Shown here: piece by piece, positions 51,935 to 61,068 of the stretch
How positions within the stretch are numbered: position 1 is the first letter of the stretch
Layout: the number at the start of each line of letters is the position of its first letter
NCBI RefSeq assembly: GCF_014863545.1
Contig: NZ_CP062260.1
Location: 5,039,501-5,103,500, forward strand
Direction of reading: 5' to 3'
DNA length: 64,000 nucleotides
Source of the DNA: Paenibacillus sp. JNUCC32
Lineage (GTDB): Bacteria; Bacillota; Bacilli; Paenibacillales; Paenibacillaceae
Program-made: the position numbers and the translations under genes
Notes under the pieces: model-generated
Told to the model about the DNA's origin: nothing
Databases searched by the model: none
What the model saw: the letters and a program-made list of their open reading frames with translations, nothing else

Positions 51935-52950
51935 TAGAATTTCCCCTTTCTCTCTTGGAAGTGCGTCGGCTTGTTCCAGCTCTCGCCGCCGGATTGCACC
52001 CATGCTGCCGTCCAATCTAGCATCTGCAGCAGAGACACCTTCGGATAACCGAAGAGCTGGTGGGATTTCGAGGCGTTGTTCAGGAGTGCGGTCTCGGATT
52101 CCGTACCTGTAAAGGTCACTTCCTTGCCCATCCGTGCCGCCAATTCCTGTGCCGCCCAGCGGATCGACATCGTCTCCGGTCCGGTAATGTTGATGATTTC
52201 GGGAGGCGCGCTGCAATGTAGGAGCGAACGGAGCGCCATCTCGTTGGCATCCCCTTGCCATATGATATTCGCATGCCCCATCGCCAGGTGAATCGGCCGG
52301 TCCTCATGGATCGATCTGGCAAGCTCATGCAGAACGCCGTACCGCATATCGATGGCGTAATTCAGACGGTAGATTGCCATCGGCGTACCATTCTGGTGGG
52401 AGAAATATTCAAAGACGCGCTCTCTGCCGAGACAGGATTGCGCATATTCCCCGACCGGCTCCGGCGCAACGGATTCGTTGACTCCGCCGCTGCCCACCGG
52501 CGAGAACGGATACACATTCCCCGATGAGAACACCACCATGCGGGATTGCTTGAATTTCTCGGCCACCCTGCCCGGCAAATACGAGTTCATCGCCCAAGTA
52601 AAATATTCGCGGCCGGTCGTGCCGAATTTGTTGCCGGCCATATAGATCACGTTTGGAGCCTCGGGCAGCTGCTGCAGCTCCCTGTCGTTCAGCAGGTCAC
52701 ACGAAATCGTCTGTACGCCCGCCTCCTCCAGCTCGCGCCTGGCCTCCTGGTTCGAGAACCGGGATACGCCGATGATCCGTTTGCCGCCACCGCCTTCGCG
52801 CACGGCGTTGGCGGCCAGCCTTGCAAGGCTGGGCCCCATTTTTCCGCCGACGCCAAGCACCAGGATATCCCCTTCCAAAGACGCCAAATCGGCAACAAGC
52901 TGTGCTGAAGGCTCCGCCAGCTTCGCTTCTAATGCTGCAACGGTTAACAT
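51934..52950 (-). CDS. NAD-dependent epimerase/dehydratase family protein
   Basis: 338 residues with an extended SDR fold: GDILVLGVGGKMGPSLARLA for NAD binding, and SSGNVYPFSP plus YAQSCLGRERVFEYF for the Ser/Tyr/Lys-type site (Tyr followed by CLGR instead of the usual xxxK, so catalysis may differ). Starts at the ATG at 52950 after GGAGGAG; a TTG just upstream lies inside that site. First gene of the run that continues into the aldolase and serine dehydratase. Confidence 0.87.
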   Translation of the reverse strand: MLTVAALEAKLAEPSAQLVADLASLEGDILVLGVGGKMGPSLARLAANAVREGGGGKRIIGVSRFSNQEARRELEEAGVQTISCDLLNDRELQQLPEAPNVIYMAGNKFGTTGREYFTWAMNSYLPGRVAEKFKQSRMVVFSSGNVYPFSPVGSGGVNESVAPEPVGEYAQSCLGRERVFEYFSHQNGTPMAIYRLNYAIDMRYGVLHELARSIHEDRPIHLAMGHANIIWQGDANEMALRSLLHCSAPPEIINITGPETMSIRWAAQELAARMGKEVTFTGTESETALLNNASKSHQLFGYPKVSLLQMLDWTAAWVQSGGESWNKPTHFQERKGKF

Positions 52951-53047
52951 GAACAATCTCCTCCTCCGATTGATGATTCTTCTTCATCATACGGCCCCGT
53001 TTGATATAAAGACAAATCTTTAAATCGTCTTTAAATAAACGGCACAC

Positions 53048-53074
53048 AAAAAAAGCCCCCTGATGTCAGGGAGC
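53048..53074 (-). terminator. Terminator overlapping the small membrane protein's stop codon
   Basis: Stem GCTCCCTGA with TCAGGGGGC around CA, then TTTTTTTG on the minus strand. The left arm contains the last codons and TGA of the small gene, so termination immediately follows translation. Confidence 0.85.
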
Positions 53075-53221
53075 AAACGAAACGTTCAGCACGATATATC
53101 GAAGCACGAAGAAGGCAGCGATAAAAAGGGAAGCCAGTCCGAGCAGCGTAAAAATGAAGATTTTCTCTAAGCGGGAAAACGGGGCTCTCGTTCGCTTCAA
53201 GTCCATCACCTCATCTTCCAT
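53066..53221 (-). CDS. Small single-pass membrane protein
   Basis: About 51 residues: a short acidic/basic N-terminus (EDEVMDLKRTRAPFSRLEK) and one membrane helix (about 21-42). The start is unsure. The ATG at 53221 lacks a clear ribosome-binding site, while a TTG at 53200 follows GAGGTG and would give 44 residues. Begins 20-41 bases after the GGDEY regulator, so it shares its transcript. No family recognised. It may anchor or report to the regulator, but there is no direct evidence. Confidence 0.7.
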   Translation of the reverse strand: MEDEVMDLKRTRAPFSRLEKIFIFTLLGLASLFIAAFFVLRYIVLNVSFAP

Positions 53222-53241
53222 TATAGGAAACGCCTGATATC

Positions 53242-54573
53242 TTATTCCAAAAAGGTGAATCGGAAGATTTGCCTCGGCCTTCCTCTCGGCACCTTCTCGA
53301 TCCCCGAAATCTCCACCAACCCGTTGTCGGTCCAAAGCTGAAGCAGCCGATGCGCGCTGCGGACGGTAATGTCCAGCAGGTGGGCGAGCTCATGTACCTT
53401 GTATTCGTATTTACCCGAACGGGCGCGCTGGTTCAGCAGCTTGCTCAAATAGGCGCTCGTCATGCCCGCATCCTCTGCCCGCTTGATCAGCCCTGCATCC
53501 GTAAAAGACAGCACCTCCAGCACGGGATCGGCCATCTCCAGCGGCCCTATCAGCGTACCATCCTCACGCACGATAAAACAGGCGTTGCCGCCAACCTCCT
53601 TGGACTTCCGCATCGCGATGCGCGCATGGGTTCCGGCCATACTGGCCGACCTGCCGAATCCCATGCCGATGCTGAGCGAAATGCCGTAGGTTTTGTTCAC
53701 GTCTTTGGCCAAGGGGATCGTTTTGTAACCTCCGGTTTCCCGTTCGAAGATGCCGCGCGTCGTGAAAAACAGATACTCGTCCCCGCCCAGATGGGTCAGA
53801 TAACCATCCAGGGATTCCACATAATCGAGCACCATCCGGTGAATATCGAGCTTCAGCTTCTGCACCTCATGCTCATTGTTCCGTCTCAGCGCCTGCGTGC
53901 CGAAATCGTCTATATTTATCATCCCGACCACAATCTGGCCTTCCCAGCTGCGGCGGGATGCCGTGGACAGCAGGGCTCGCTCTAGCGATACCACGATATC
54001 CTGATCGGAAGGAAGCAGCCATTCATTGGGTATTCCGAGCCGCGTCAGTTCTTGGGCCACGGATTCCACGCCCGTGAATGCAACAGAGCAACTGCCGGAT
54101 TCGTATTGATGGCGATGAAACGCGATCAGGCTGCTCTTCGGGGCGTAAGCCGGCCCGTCGTAGACGACAGCCTGTACAGCAGGGATGCCCAGATCCTTCA
54201 TGGTCCGAACCACCATCGTCTCGGTTAGGGTGTCCACCGATATGCCTCCATCCAGTCGTTCCTGCTGTCCGGCATGGAACAGCGCTTTATATAAACCCGC
54301 GTCCGTGACGGGAACGTAATGTACAGGGATCTTGACCTGACCGAGCTCCTTCACCTTGCGCTGGGACAACGGATCCGAGAGGAACAACACTTCGACTTCG
54401 CTCCCGATCCGCTCCGCCAGTGCAGGCGCTTCGTCTTCATCCTGGAAAACCAGCGGCGCAGGGTCAAAGGAAGGAAAGGTTTCTATGACCTTCATGATCT
54501 TGTCAACGATCGTCCGGGTTCCGATAATACCGATGCGGATTTGCTGGACAGGGGGGCGGGTCCGCTCCGTCAT
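53242..54573 (-). CDS. Regulator with receptor-like, GGDEY and helix-turn-helix parts
   Basis: 443 residues, no family I can name. The N-terminal part (1-190) has a Rossmann-like start (IRIGIIGTRTIVDKIMKVIE) and a second alpha/beta half, like PrpR/PucR-type ligand receptors. The middle (205-330) looks like a GGDEF domain: VGMINIDDFGTQAL, then HLGGDEYLFFTT with GGDEY in place of GGDEF, so c-di-GMP or nucleotide binding is possible though activity is doubtful. The C-terminal 110 residues hold a helix-turn-helix (VHELAHLLDITVRSAHRLLQ). No membrane segment. Confidence 0.7.
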   Translation of the reverse strand: MTERTRPPVQQIRIGIIGTRTIVDKIMKVIETFPSFDPAPLVFQDEDEAPALAERIGSEVEVLFLSDPLSQRKVKELGQVKIPVHYVPVTDAGLYKALFHAGQQERLDGGISVDTLTETMVVRTMKDLGIPAVQAVVYDGPAYAPKSSLIAFHRHQYESGSCSVAFTGVESVAQELTRLGIPNEWLLPSDQDIVVSLERALLSTASRRSWEGQIVVGMINIDDFGTQALRRNNEHEVQKLKLDIHRMVLDYVESLDGYLTHLGGDEYLFFTTRGIFERETGGYKTIPLAKDVNKTYGISLSIGMGFGRSASMAGTHARIAMRKSKEVGGNACFIVREDGTLIGPLEMADPVLEVLSFTDAGLIKRAEDAGMTSAYLSKLLNQRARSGKYEYKVHELAHLLDITVRSAHRLLQLWTDNGLVEISGIEKVPRGRPRQIFRFTFLE

Positions 54574-54714
54574 GATGCCTTCACTCCCATCTTTCCCATT
54601 TCCGAGAAGCCGTGCATGAGCAGGCCGGTACGGATACCTAAATCATACCCGCTATCGAAAATTTGGCAAGCGGAAGCTGGACTCCCCCTAAACAGGCCCC
54701 TGCCATTTCACAGC

Positions 54715-54740
54715 AAAAAAGAGCCGTAACGGCTCTTTTC
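54715..54740 (-). terminator. Terminator of the SRPBCC gene
   Basis: 11-bp AAAAGAGCCGT/ACGGCTCTTTT stem with TTTTTT on the minus strand, 52 bases after the stop. Symmetric, so it may stop both strands. Confidence 0.85.
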
Positions 54741-54791
54741 AGGATTGCTTCGCACCATTTATACGGCAGGGCGAAGCTGTTGTCCTTGAGA

Positions 54792-55244
54792 CTACCAGCC
54801 CAGATCCAGGGTTTTTCCCGTCTCCGCATAGGTCTTCAAAATGCTCATGACCATCCACCAGCTGTCCGCCGCCTTGGCGCGAGACGGATGATCGGGCGTG
54901 TACTGATCATTGACGAGCGTCAGCTTGGTACAGTTCCCTACCGGCTCGAGGGTGAACGTGATGCGGGACTCCAGCTCCTCATGGTTCGCATAATACGACG
55001 GACCGGGATGCTCGGACAGGCTCAGCACCTTTTGCGGCTCATAAGCCAGAACATTCCCGTAAACATGAACCGTCTCCTCCCCGTCATTCCCCGGGCCTAC
55101 ATAAGCGAAAGGCTCTCCAACTCGGAAGGAAGACCTCAGCTCGCTCCCGAAAAAGGTAGCTCGAGTCCCCTCCGGCGAAATCAAGACTTCCCATACCTTC
55201 TCCGGCGAGGCTCCGATATAAAACTCATATTGCAGCGGCTCCAT
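54792..55244 (-). CDS. AHSA1/SRPBCC-domain protein
   Basis: 150 residues forming one SRPBCC hydrophobic-pocket domain: EFYIGASPEKVWEVLISPEG, a GNVLAYEPQKVLSLSEHP strand and the C-terminal DSWWMVMSILKTYAETG helix. Members bind lipids or small ligands and are often linked to ArsR-type regulators; here no ArsR gene is adjacent. Start ATG follows AGGAGG. Divergent from an AraC regulator. Confidence 0.88.
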   Translation of the reverse strand: MEPLQYEFYIGASPEKVWEVLISPEGTRATFFGSELRSSFRVGEPFAYVGPGNDGEETVHVYGNVLAYEPQKVLSLSEHPGPSYYANHEELESRITFTLEPVGNCTKLTLVNDQYTPDHPSRAKAADSWWMVMSILKTYAETGKTLDLGW

Positions 55245-55449
55245 GCAGTTTCCTCCTACCCTCTATATAATGCGCAGGAAGACCGGCTTGTCCTCCTGTG
55301 ATATGATGATGTTATCAAGCAGCCGCATCCAAGTATTGTAAAAATGCGACGGGTTGCTTCCAGTGAACATGGCGTGCAATCAAGTCCCGTACGAGGACCG
55401 TGCCGTGCCAAATCAAGCCTGCTGCGGAATTATCGGAGGTGGTTATGTC

Positions 55450-56250
55450 ATGATACGGCGTTCTCATCAGCCCAGCCTCGGCATCTTGAACATGAAAAAA
55501 GCCGGAGAGAAATTCCAGCTCTTGCGCGTCCCTCCGTCGGAGGACCTTTCCCATTTCATCAGGCATTACTGGATCATTCATTGGGATTTAACCGGCCAGG
55601 AGCCCCATCAGCAGGATGTCGTTCCCAACCCTTGTGCCAATCTGGTCGTTCAATCCCGTCGGACCGCTTTTTACGGCGTATCGAGCACGAGACATTCCCA
55701 CCATCTGGAGGGCAGGGGGCAAGTATTCGGCGTCAAATTCAGGCCCGGCGGATTCCATCCGTTCGCGAACATGGCCATGGACCGTCTAACGGATTCCTCC
55801 ATAGGCACCATGGAGATTCTTCAGGTTGAGCCTCAAGTGCTGGAAGACCAGCTATTGACTGCAGAGCAGCCGGATCACAAGGTCCACCGCATGGAGGAGC
55901 TCTTTCGCCGCATACTGCCCGACAAAGATGAATCGATTGAACGAATCAACGCGATCGTGGATGAGATTCATCGAAACCGCGACATCCTCCGGGTGGAACA
56001 GCTTAGCGATGGGTTCCGGATGAGCCCGAGATCGCTTCAGCGTCTATTCAAGTCATACGTCGGGGTGAGCCCCAAATGGGTCATCCGCCTGTACCGGCTG
56101 CAGAATGCCGCCGAGATGCTCGAAGGCCCCGATCATCAGGATATGCTGAAATTAGCCATGGACATGGGATATTATGACCAATCGCATTTTATACGGGATT
56201 TCAAAGCGGTGATTGGTAAGACGCCGGAAGTTTATATGAAGAAACGATAA
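55450..56250 (+). CDS. AraC-family regulator with DUF6597-like sensor
   Basis: 266 residues. The N-terminal domain (about 20-130: LRVPPSEDLSHFIRHYWIIH, VVPNPCANLVVQ, VFGVKFRPGGFHPF) is the DUF6597/YqhC-like effector part, followed by the AraC DNA-binding domain (160-262, VEQLSDGFRMSPRSLQRLFK and MLKLAMDMGYYDQSHFIRDF). ATG at 55450 after GGAGGTG. The next gene begins 19 bases on, so the pair forms an operon. Confidence 0.88.
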   Translation: MIRRSHQPSLGILNMKKAGEKFQLLRVPPSEDLSHFIRHYWIIHWDLTGQEPHQQDVVPNPCANLVVQSRRTAFYGVSSTRHSHHLEGRGQVFGVKFRPGGFHPFANMAMDRLTDSSIGTMEILQVEPQVLEDQLLTAEQPDHKVHRMEELFRRILPDKDESIERINAIVDEIHRNRDILRVEQLSDGFRMSPRSLQRLFKSYVGVSPKWVIRLYRLQNAAEMLEGPDHQDMLKLAMDMGYYDQSHFIRDFKAVIGKTPEVYMKKR

Positions 56251-56269
56251 ATCTAAGGGAGGTAACAGC

Positions 56270-56728
56270 ATGTTTACGATACAGGCGATCGGAACGATCC
56301 ATAACGAAAGAAAGGCGATTCAGGATGATTACTGGGGGGATGTCATCTCGAAGATCAAGCTGGGCGAAGAATGGAATGAAAGCTCCCTGGATGGGATTGA
56401 GACGTTCAGCCACCTTGAAATCATTTATGTCTTCCATCTCGTCCAGGATGACAGCATCCAATACACGGCGAGACATCCGCGAAATAATCCGAGCTTTCCC
56501 AAGGTCGGTATCTTCGCCCAGCGCGGCAAGAACCGTCCCAACAAGCTAGGAGCCACCATAGTGGAGCTGGTAAGCAGAGAGGGCAGGTCCGTTTTCGTTA
56601 AAGGGCTGGATGCCGTAGACGGGACTCCCGTCGTTGATATCAAGCCTGTCATGAAAGAATTTTTGCCGAAGACAAAGACCAAGCAGCCCCAATGGGCTAC
56701 GGACATCATGTCCCGTTACTGGGAATAA
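56270..56728 (+). CDS. TrmO-like tRNA methyltransferase family protein
   Basis: 152 residues of the UPF0066/YaeB fold. Marks: IQAIGTIHNERK, FSHLEIIYVFHLV, GIFAQRGKNRPNKLGATIVE and the near-C-terminal VDGTPVVDIKPV. TrmO methylates threonylcarbamoyl-adenosine 37 in tRNA using S-adenosylmethionine. This member is shorter than E. coli TrmO and may have a different substrate. Start ATG follows GGGAGG. Translationally linked to the AraC gene. Confidence 0.88.
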   Translation: MFTIQAIGTIHNERKAIQDDYWGDVISKIKLGEEWNESSLDGIETFSHLEIIYVFHLVQDDSIQYTARHPRNNPSFPKVGIFAQRGKNRPNKLGATIVELVSREGRSVFVKGLDAVDGTPVVDIKPVMKEFLPKTKTKQPQWATDIMSRYWE

Positions 56729-56752
56729 TGATTAAGATTCTTCATAATTACC

Positions 56753-56813
56753 AAAAAACAGCGCTGCCGCCTGTCCTTTGAGGTTCAGGGACCGGCCTAA
56801 GCCAGCGCTGTTT
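56753..56813. terminator. Bidirectional terminator between convergent genes
   Basis: Stem AAACAGCGCTG with CAGCGCTGTTT, 36-base loop, TTTTTT on the minus side and GTTTCTGTTG on the plus side. Serves both the TrmO-like gene and the kinase gene. Confidence 0.85.
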
Positions 56814-56857
56814 CTGTTGATCCGCATCATGCTGCATAACCTTAATGGTTAATCAGA

Positions 56858-58483
56858 TTAATTAGAAAGGCTCTGACCCGAGACCGGCAGACGGATCTCA
56901 ACCGATGTTCCCCGCTCTTCCTCGCTCCGGATGACGATCCGGCCATTGTGGCTCTCCATGATGCGGTGAACGATCATGATGCCCAGCCCATTGCCGTCCG
57001 GCTTGGTGGTATGGAAGGGTTCCCCAATCCGCCGAAGCACGTCCTCCGTCATGCCGGAGCCGTTATCCGTAAAGGTCACGCGCTGATATTCATCCTCCAC
57101 ATCCATCTGAATGTGAATGTTTCCGCCATACGGAAGGGCCTCCATCGCATTTTTCAAGATATTGAGAAAAACTTGCTTGATCTGGTTCCGGTCGCATAGA
57201 ATCGTTGCATTCCGGCCGAAACATTGAGTCATCTTTATGCCGCCAAGGCTTGCCTGAATGGCAAACAAATGAAGCACTTCCTCCAGAATCTCGCCGCAAT
57301 TCTCAAGCTTAAACACAGCCGCCTGGGGCTTGCCCAGGATCATGAATTCCCCTACCATCAGATTGGCCCGCTCCAGCTCGGACATGATCAGGTCATAGTG
57401 CCGGAGAGCGGCATCCTTATTGGCCAGCTGAAGCATTCCTTTTACCGTCGTGAGGGGATTGCGGACTTCATGGGCGATGCTGACGGCAACCTGGCCGGCA
57501 AACACCAGCTTCTCCGTATTCCGCAGCACTTCCTCCGTACGCTTCATCTCCGTAATGTCGCGCAGGGAGCCCACGACCCGCATAAGCTGCCCTTCCCGGT
57601 CATACACCGGCTGAACATCCAGGATATAGTGGTGCATGCTTCCGAATAACTCAAGGGACAGCTCTTCTCCGATGCAAATCTCCTGTCCGTGTATCACCCG
57701 CTCATAATACTCGCCAATCGGCTTGATGCCGAACACCGGGCGGCCCACGTATTTCGTCCGGTCACGGTCACCGGCATCCGGGGACAGCAGGCTTACGCTG
57801 GTTTCGTTCATCTGCAGGATCTGGCCCTCCGCATCGGTGATGATCACGCCGTAATGCTTCGTTCCCAGCAGCACCTGGTTCAAGGTTTGCAGCTGCGTGT
57901 TCTGTTTGCGGGTCACCATCTCCCGTTCCAGGGAATCGGCCATCGTGCAGAGCAAGGCATATAAATGCGGGTGAACAAACTCCTTGTTCGTCATTAGGGA
58001 GATCGTCCCTATGATCGCCTTCCCGTCTTCGCCGTGAAAGGGAGCCGAATAACAGGCCATGCGGTGAAGAATGTGATGAAAATGATCTTCTCCTATCAAC
58101 GTAAACGGCCGTTTGTACCGAAGGCACAGATCTATCGAGCTGGGGCCGTCTTCTTGGGAATACCCGCTGCCCTCCATGATGCCCAAATAACGGGCCGTTT
58201 CTATGATGGTCGGGTCCCCCTCCATATCAAGAATGAAGCCCTCGTTATCCGTCATCGTAATCACGACAGGGTTCCCGGATCCGGAGGAAAGGAATTTATT
58301 CACGAAGACTTGGATCACTTCGATATATTCGTTATATTTGGCACGCCTTGCAGCCAGTGCTTCAGCATTCAATCGATAAGTATGTGTTGGAAGAAGCTCC
58401 GGGTTCATCCCCTTGTCTATACACTGCTGCTTTGCTTGTTGAATGATCTCCTGATCGGTTATCACACCAAATCGATTGTTCAA
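56858..58483 (-). CDS. Soluble sensor kinase with GAF- and PAS-type domains
   Basis: About 541 residues. Start TTG at 58483, nine bases after AAGGGG; a GTG two codons upstream sits in that site. N-terminal part (60-200) resembles the GAF sensor of AcoR-like activators (VVITMTDNEGFILDMEGDPT). A PAS domain (210-320, GVIITDAEGQILQMNET), a HisKA dimerisation helix with HEVRNPLTTVKGMLQL, and an HATPase domain with DNGSGMTEDVLRR and GNGLGIMIVHRI follow. It lacks a response regulator nearby and a membrane segment. Such orphan kinases feed the sporulation phosphorelay (KinA/E type), a plausible but unproved role. Confidence 0.9.
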   Translation of the reverse strand: MNNRFGVITDQEIIQQAKQQCIDKGMNPELLPTHTYRLNAEALAARRAKYNEYIEVIQVFVNKFLSSGSGNPVVITMTDNEGFILDMEGDPTIIETARYLGIMEGSGYSQEDGPSSIDLCLRYKRPFTLIGEDHFHHILHRMACYSAPFHGEDGKAIIGTISLMTNKEFVHPHLYALLCTMADSLEREMVTRKQNTQLQTLNQVLLGTKHYGVIITDAEGQILQMNETSVSLLSPDAGDRDRTKYVGRPVFGIKPIGEYYERVIHGQEICIGEELSLELFGSMHHYILDVQPVYDREGQLMRVVGSLRDITEMKRTEEVLRNTEKLVFAGQVAVSIAHEVRNPLTTVKGMLQLANKDAALRHYDLIMSELERANLMVGEFMILGKPQAAVFKLENCGEILEEVLHLFAIQASLGGIKMTQCFGRNATILCDRNQIKQVFLNILKNAMEALPYGGNIHIQMDVEDEYQRVTFTDNGSGMTEDVLRRIGEPFHTTKPDGNGLGIMIVHRIMESHNGRIVIRSEEERGTSVEIRLPVSGQSLSN

Positions 58484-58695
58484 AATCACATACCCCTTTT
58501 TATCATACTGCCACTTTCATGTCACATATGTTTATTCTAACACTTTTATCGGCAAATGGAGCCCAACCGTAAACTTAATGAGCATGCGAATATGCAGCCT
58601 TCATCTTATCATGGGAAAGAGCTCTATATCTCCCTCCTTTTTATGTAACTATTTACAGGAAATATCCGTTTAGACTATAAAGGAGATGAGAATCC

Positions 58696-59313
58696 ATGTT
58701 CAAACGTCATGCTGCTTATTACGGCTTCGCTCTTGCTCTTCTGATTCTTGTAACAGCCTGCTCGAGCACCCCATCCAAAGCGCCGGCTTCGTCGCCCTCC
58801 GAAGCTGCGAAGAGTGCAGTGACGGACCATGAAAGTCCGGCGGAGCGCGTATTATCATTGTTCGAAGGAGAGGACATGAGTGCCGAGGATAAAGCCACGA
58901 ACATGCTGGCTCACTTGGAGGGCATGGACTGGACGGAATATAACCGCCTGAGCAGCGGCAAAACGCTGGAAACGCTGGAGCTGCTGTATACCCACCGCTC
59001 CCTCATCCAAACCGAGCATTATACGAGCCTGTTCCTCGCAACAACGAATCTCGACGGTGCCTCTGCCGAGCAATATGCCGCCATCGTCGGTGAATTGTTT
59101 ACGAAAGACAGGGAGGGCGTGGTGCAGGCACTTGCTGATTTGGGTGACGAAGCAAGTAAGCAAAGCGTCATCTCAAGCATAGCGTACCATCTCGGTTACC
59201 AGGATGTTGCCCAAGTGAAACAAGAAATCCATCAATGGCAAACGAACAAGGTGCTACATGATGCCGAGAAGGACGTCATCGCCTCCCTCATAGCGGCACT
59301 CGACAATCCATAA
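58696..59313 (+). CDS. Lipoprotein of unknown function
   Basis: 205-residue lipoprotein. Lipobox VTAC (Cys16) and a Ser/Ala/Pro linker to about 45, then a helical body (AERVLSLFEGEDMSAEDKAT, MLAHLEGMDWTEYNRL, VKQEIHQWQTNKVLHDAEKD) rich in acidic residues. Not recognised. Start ATG follows AAGGAGATG. It is divergent from the kinase and shares a terminator with the aspartase gene. Confidence 0.75.
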   Translation: MFKRHAAYYGFALALLILVTACSSTPSKAPASSPSEAAKSAVTDHESPAERVLSLFEGEDMSAEDKATNMLAHLEGMDWTEYNRLSSGKTLETLELLYTHRSLIQTEHYTSLFLATTNLDGASAEQYAAIVGELFTKDREGVVQALADLGDEASKQSVISSIAYHLGYQDVAQVKQEIHQWQTNKVLHDAEKDVIASLIAALDNP

Positions 59314-59316
59314 ATG

Positions 59317-59360
59317 CAAAAAATAGAGCTGACCCCGAATGGAATCGGGGTCAGCTCTAT
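59317..59360 (-). terminator. Terminator of the aspartase gene
   Basis: 16-bp perfect stem (ATAGAGCTGACCCCGA with TCGGGGTCAGCTCTAT), 6-base loop, and TTTTTTG on the minus strand, 25 bases after the aspA stop. Also faces the lipoprotein gene on the plus strand. Confidence 0.93.
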
Positions 59361-59384
59361 CACTCGTTATCGTTAAAGACATCC

Positions 59385-60815
59385 TTATTGATTCAACAGG
59401 AACTCTTCTCCTGCAATGCCCGGCGAGGTCATGTGATAAGGATCCAGAATGACCAGAATCTGCTCCTCTGTCAAAAGCCCCTGTTCCAGGATGATCTCCT
59501 TGATGCTTTGGCCTGTCTTCTGCGCTTCCTTTACCAGCCTGGAGGCTACGTCATAGCCCAAATGCGGGTTCAATGCCGTAATGATGCCATAGCTGTTATC
59601 CACGAAGTATTTGCAGCGTTCCTTATTGGCTGTAAGATCAACCATCAGATTCTTGTAGAACACATCCATGCCGTTCTTCAGGATTTTCAGGGAGTGCATC
59701 AGATTGTTGGCGGCCACCGGAACCATGACGTTAAGCTCGAATTGCCCGGCTTCGCAAGCCAAACTGATCGTATGGTCATTGCCGATGACCTGGAACGACA
59801 CCTGGTTCATGACCTCCGCCATCACGGGATTGACCTTGCCCGGCATGATCGACGAGCCCGGCTGTCTCGGAGGCACGTTCAGCTCGTTCAAGCCGGCTCT
59901 CGGTCCGGAAGCCATCAGGCGGATGTCGTTGCACATTTTCGAGAAGTTCACCGCACACACTTTGAGCGCAGCCGACAATTCCATGTAAGCATCCGTGTTC
60001 TGGGTGGCATCCACCAAATCCTCGGCTTGCTTCAGGGAGAAACCTGTCTGCTCAATCAAATGCTGGACGACGCTCTGCATATAGTCCGGCGTTGCATTTA
60101 ACCCGGTGCCTACGGCCGTCGCGCCCATATTCACAACCAATAATCCTTGCGCTGCCCGCTCGATGCGGTGGATGTCCCTTGTCAGCACGTTGGCATAAGC
60201 CCCGAACTCTTGTCCAAGCCGGATCGGTACCGCATCCTGCAGATGCGTGCGTCCCATCTTGATGACATCGTCGAATTCCTTGGCCTTGTCCTGAATGCCG
60301 GCGACCAAGGTCCGGAACACGCCAAGGAGATCCTGGGTCAGACGGTACGACGCAATGCGGATCGCCGTCGGAATGGCATCATTCGTGGATTGCGACATAT
60401 TGACATGATTATTAGGATTGCAGTAGAAATATTCGGCCTTCTGTTTTCCCAAAATCTCCAGCGCCCGGTTCGCCAGTACCTCATTCATGTTCATATTGAT
60501 CGAAGTGCCCGCCCCGCCCTGAATGGAATCGACAATGAATTCGGAACGGAGATTGCCTGCGATGATCTCGTCTGCCGCCTCTATAATGGCGCTGCCTATC
60601 TTTTTCGGCAGCAGGCCAAGTTCCATATTAGCCAGCGCGGCCGCTTTCTTTACTTCTCCGAGAGCAGAAATGAGCTCGGCATGAATGGGCACCCCGCTGA
60701 TCGGAAAATTCTCTACCGCCCGGACCGTATTGATGCCGTAATAGGCATCTATAGGAAGCTGTTTTTCCCCCAGAAAATCTTTCTCCACTCGATACTGCAT
60801 ATCCATGGACAACAT
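59385..60815 (-). CDS. aspA: Aspartate ammonia-lyase
   Basis: Splits L-aspartate to fumarate and ammonia. Class II fumarase/aspartase signature SSIMPGKVNPV and the DYMQSVVQHLIEQTG, SQSTNDAIPTAIRIA and AVPIRLGQEFGAYAN blocks are all present. Length 476 residues from the ATG at 60815, with AAAGGCG about eight bases upstream; other in-frame starts lie at 60854 and 60821. It follows asparaginase chemistry (asparagine to aspartate to fumarate), though the genes are 53 kb apart in the window. Confidence 0.95.
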   Translation of the reverse strand: MLSMDMQYRVEKDFLGEKQLPIDAYYGINTVRAVENFPISGVPIHAELISALGEVKKAAALANMELGLLPKKIGSAIIEAADEIIAGNLRSEFIVDSIQGGAGTSINMNMNEVLANRALEILGKQKAEYFYCNPNNHVNMSQSTNDAIPTAIRIASYRLTQDLLGVFRTLVAGIQDKAKEFDDVIKMGRTHLQDAVPIRLGQEFGAYANVLTRDIHRIERAAQGLLVVNMGATAVGTGLNATPDYMQSVVQHLIEQTGFSLKQAEDLVDATQNTDAYMELSAALKVCAVNFSKMCNDIRLMASGPRAGLNELNVPPRQPGSSIMPGKVNPVMAEVMNQVSFQVIGNDHTISLACEAGQFELNVMVPVAANNLMHSLKILKNGMDVFYKNLMVDLTANKERCKYFVDNSYGIITALNPHLGYDVASRLVKEAQKTGQSIKEIILEQGLLTEEQILVILDPYHMTSPGIAGEEFLLNQ

Positions 60816-61068
60816 CACCATCGCCTTTTGATTATTTTGTATCTTGCTTGTCACCTGTTATCATCCAGCTTGCCCGGATATATACAGAATTCTGCCTTTC
60901 AACTTGAAATCCTCTATAGCTTACGCGTTTTGTTAGGGAATATTGAATAATATGTGTGATTGCGCAAAAAATGAGGCTTTCTCTAAGTATAATTACCCAG
61001 AAAAAGCCCCTCTTACCCCAAACGGCTTGATTTCCATTGACGTCCGTCACGATGGATGGTTACAAACT

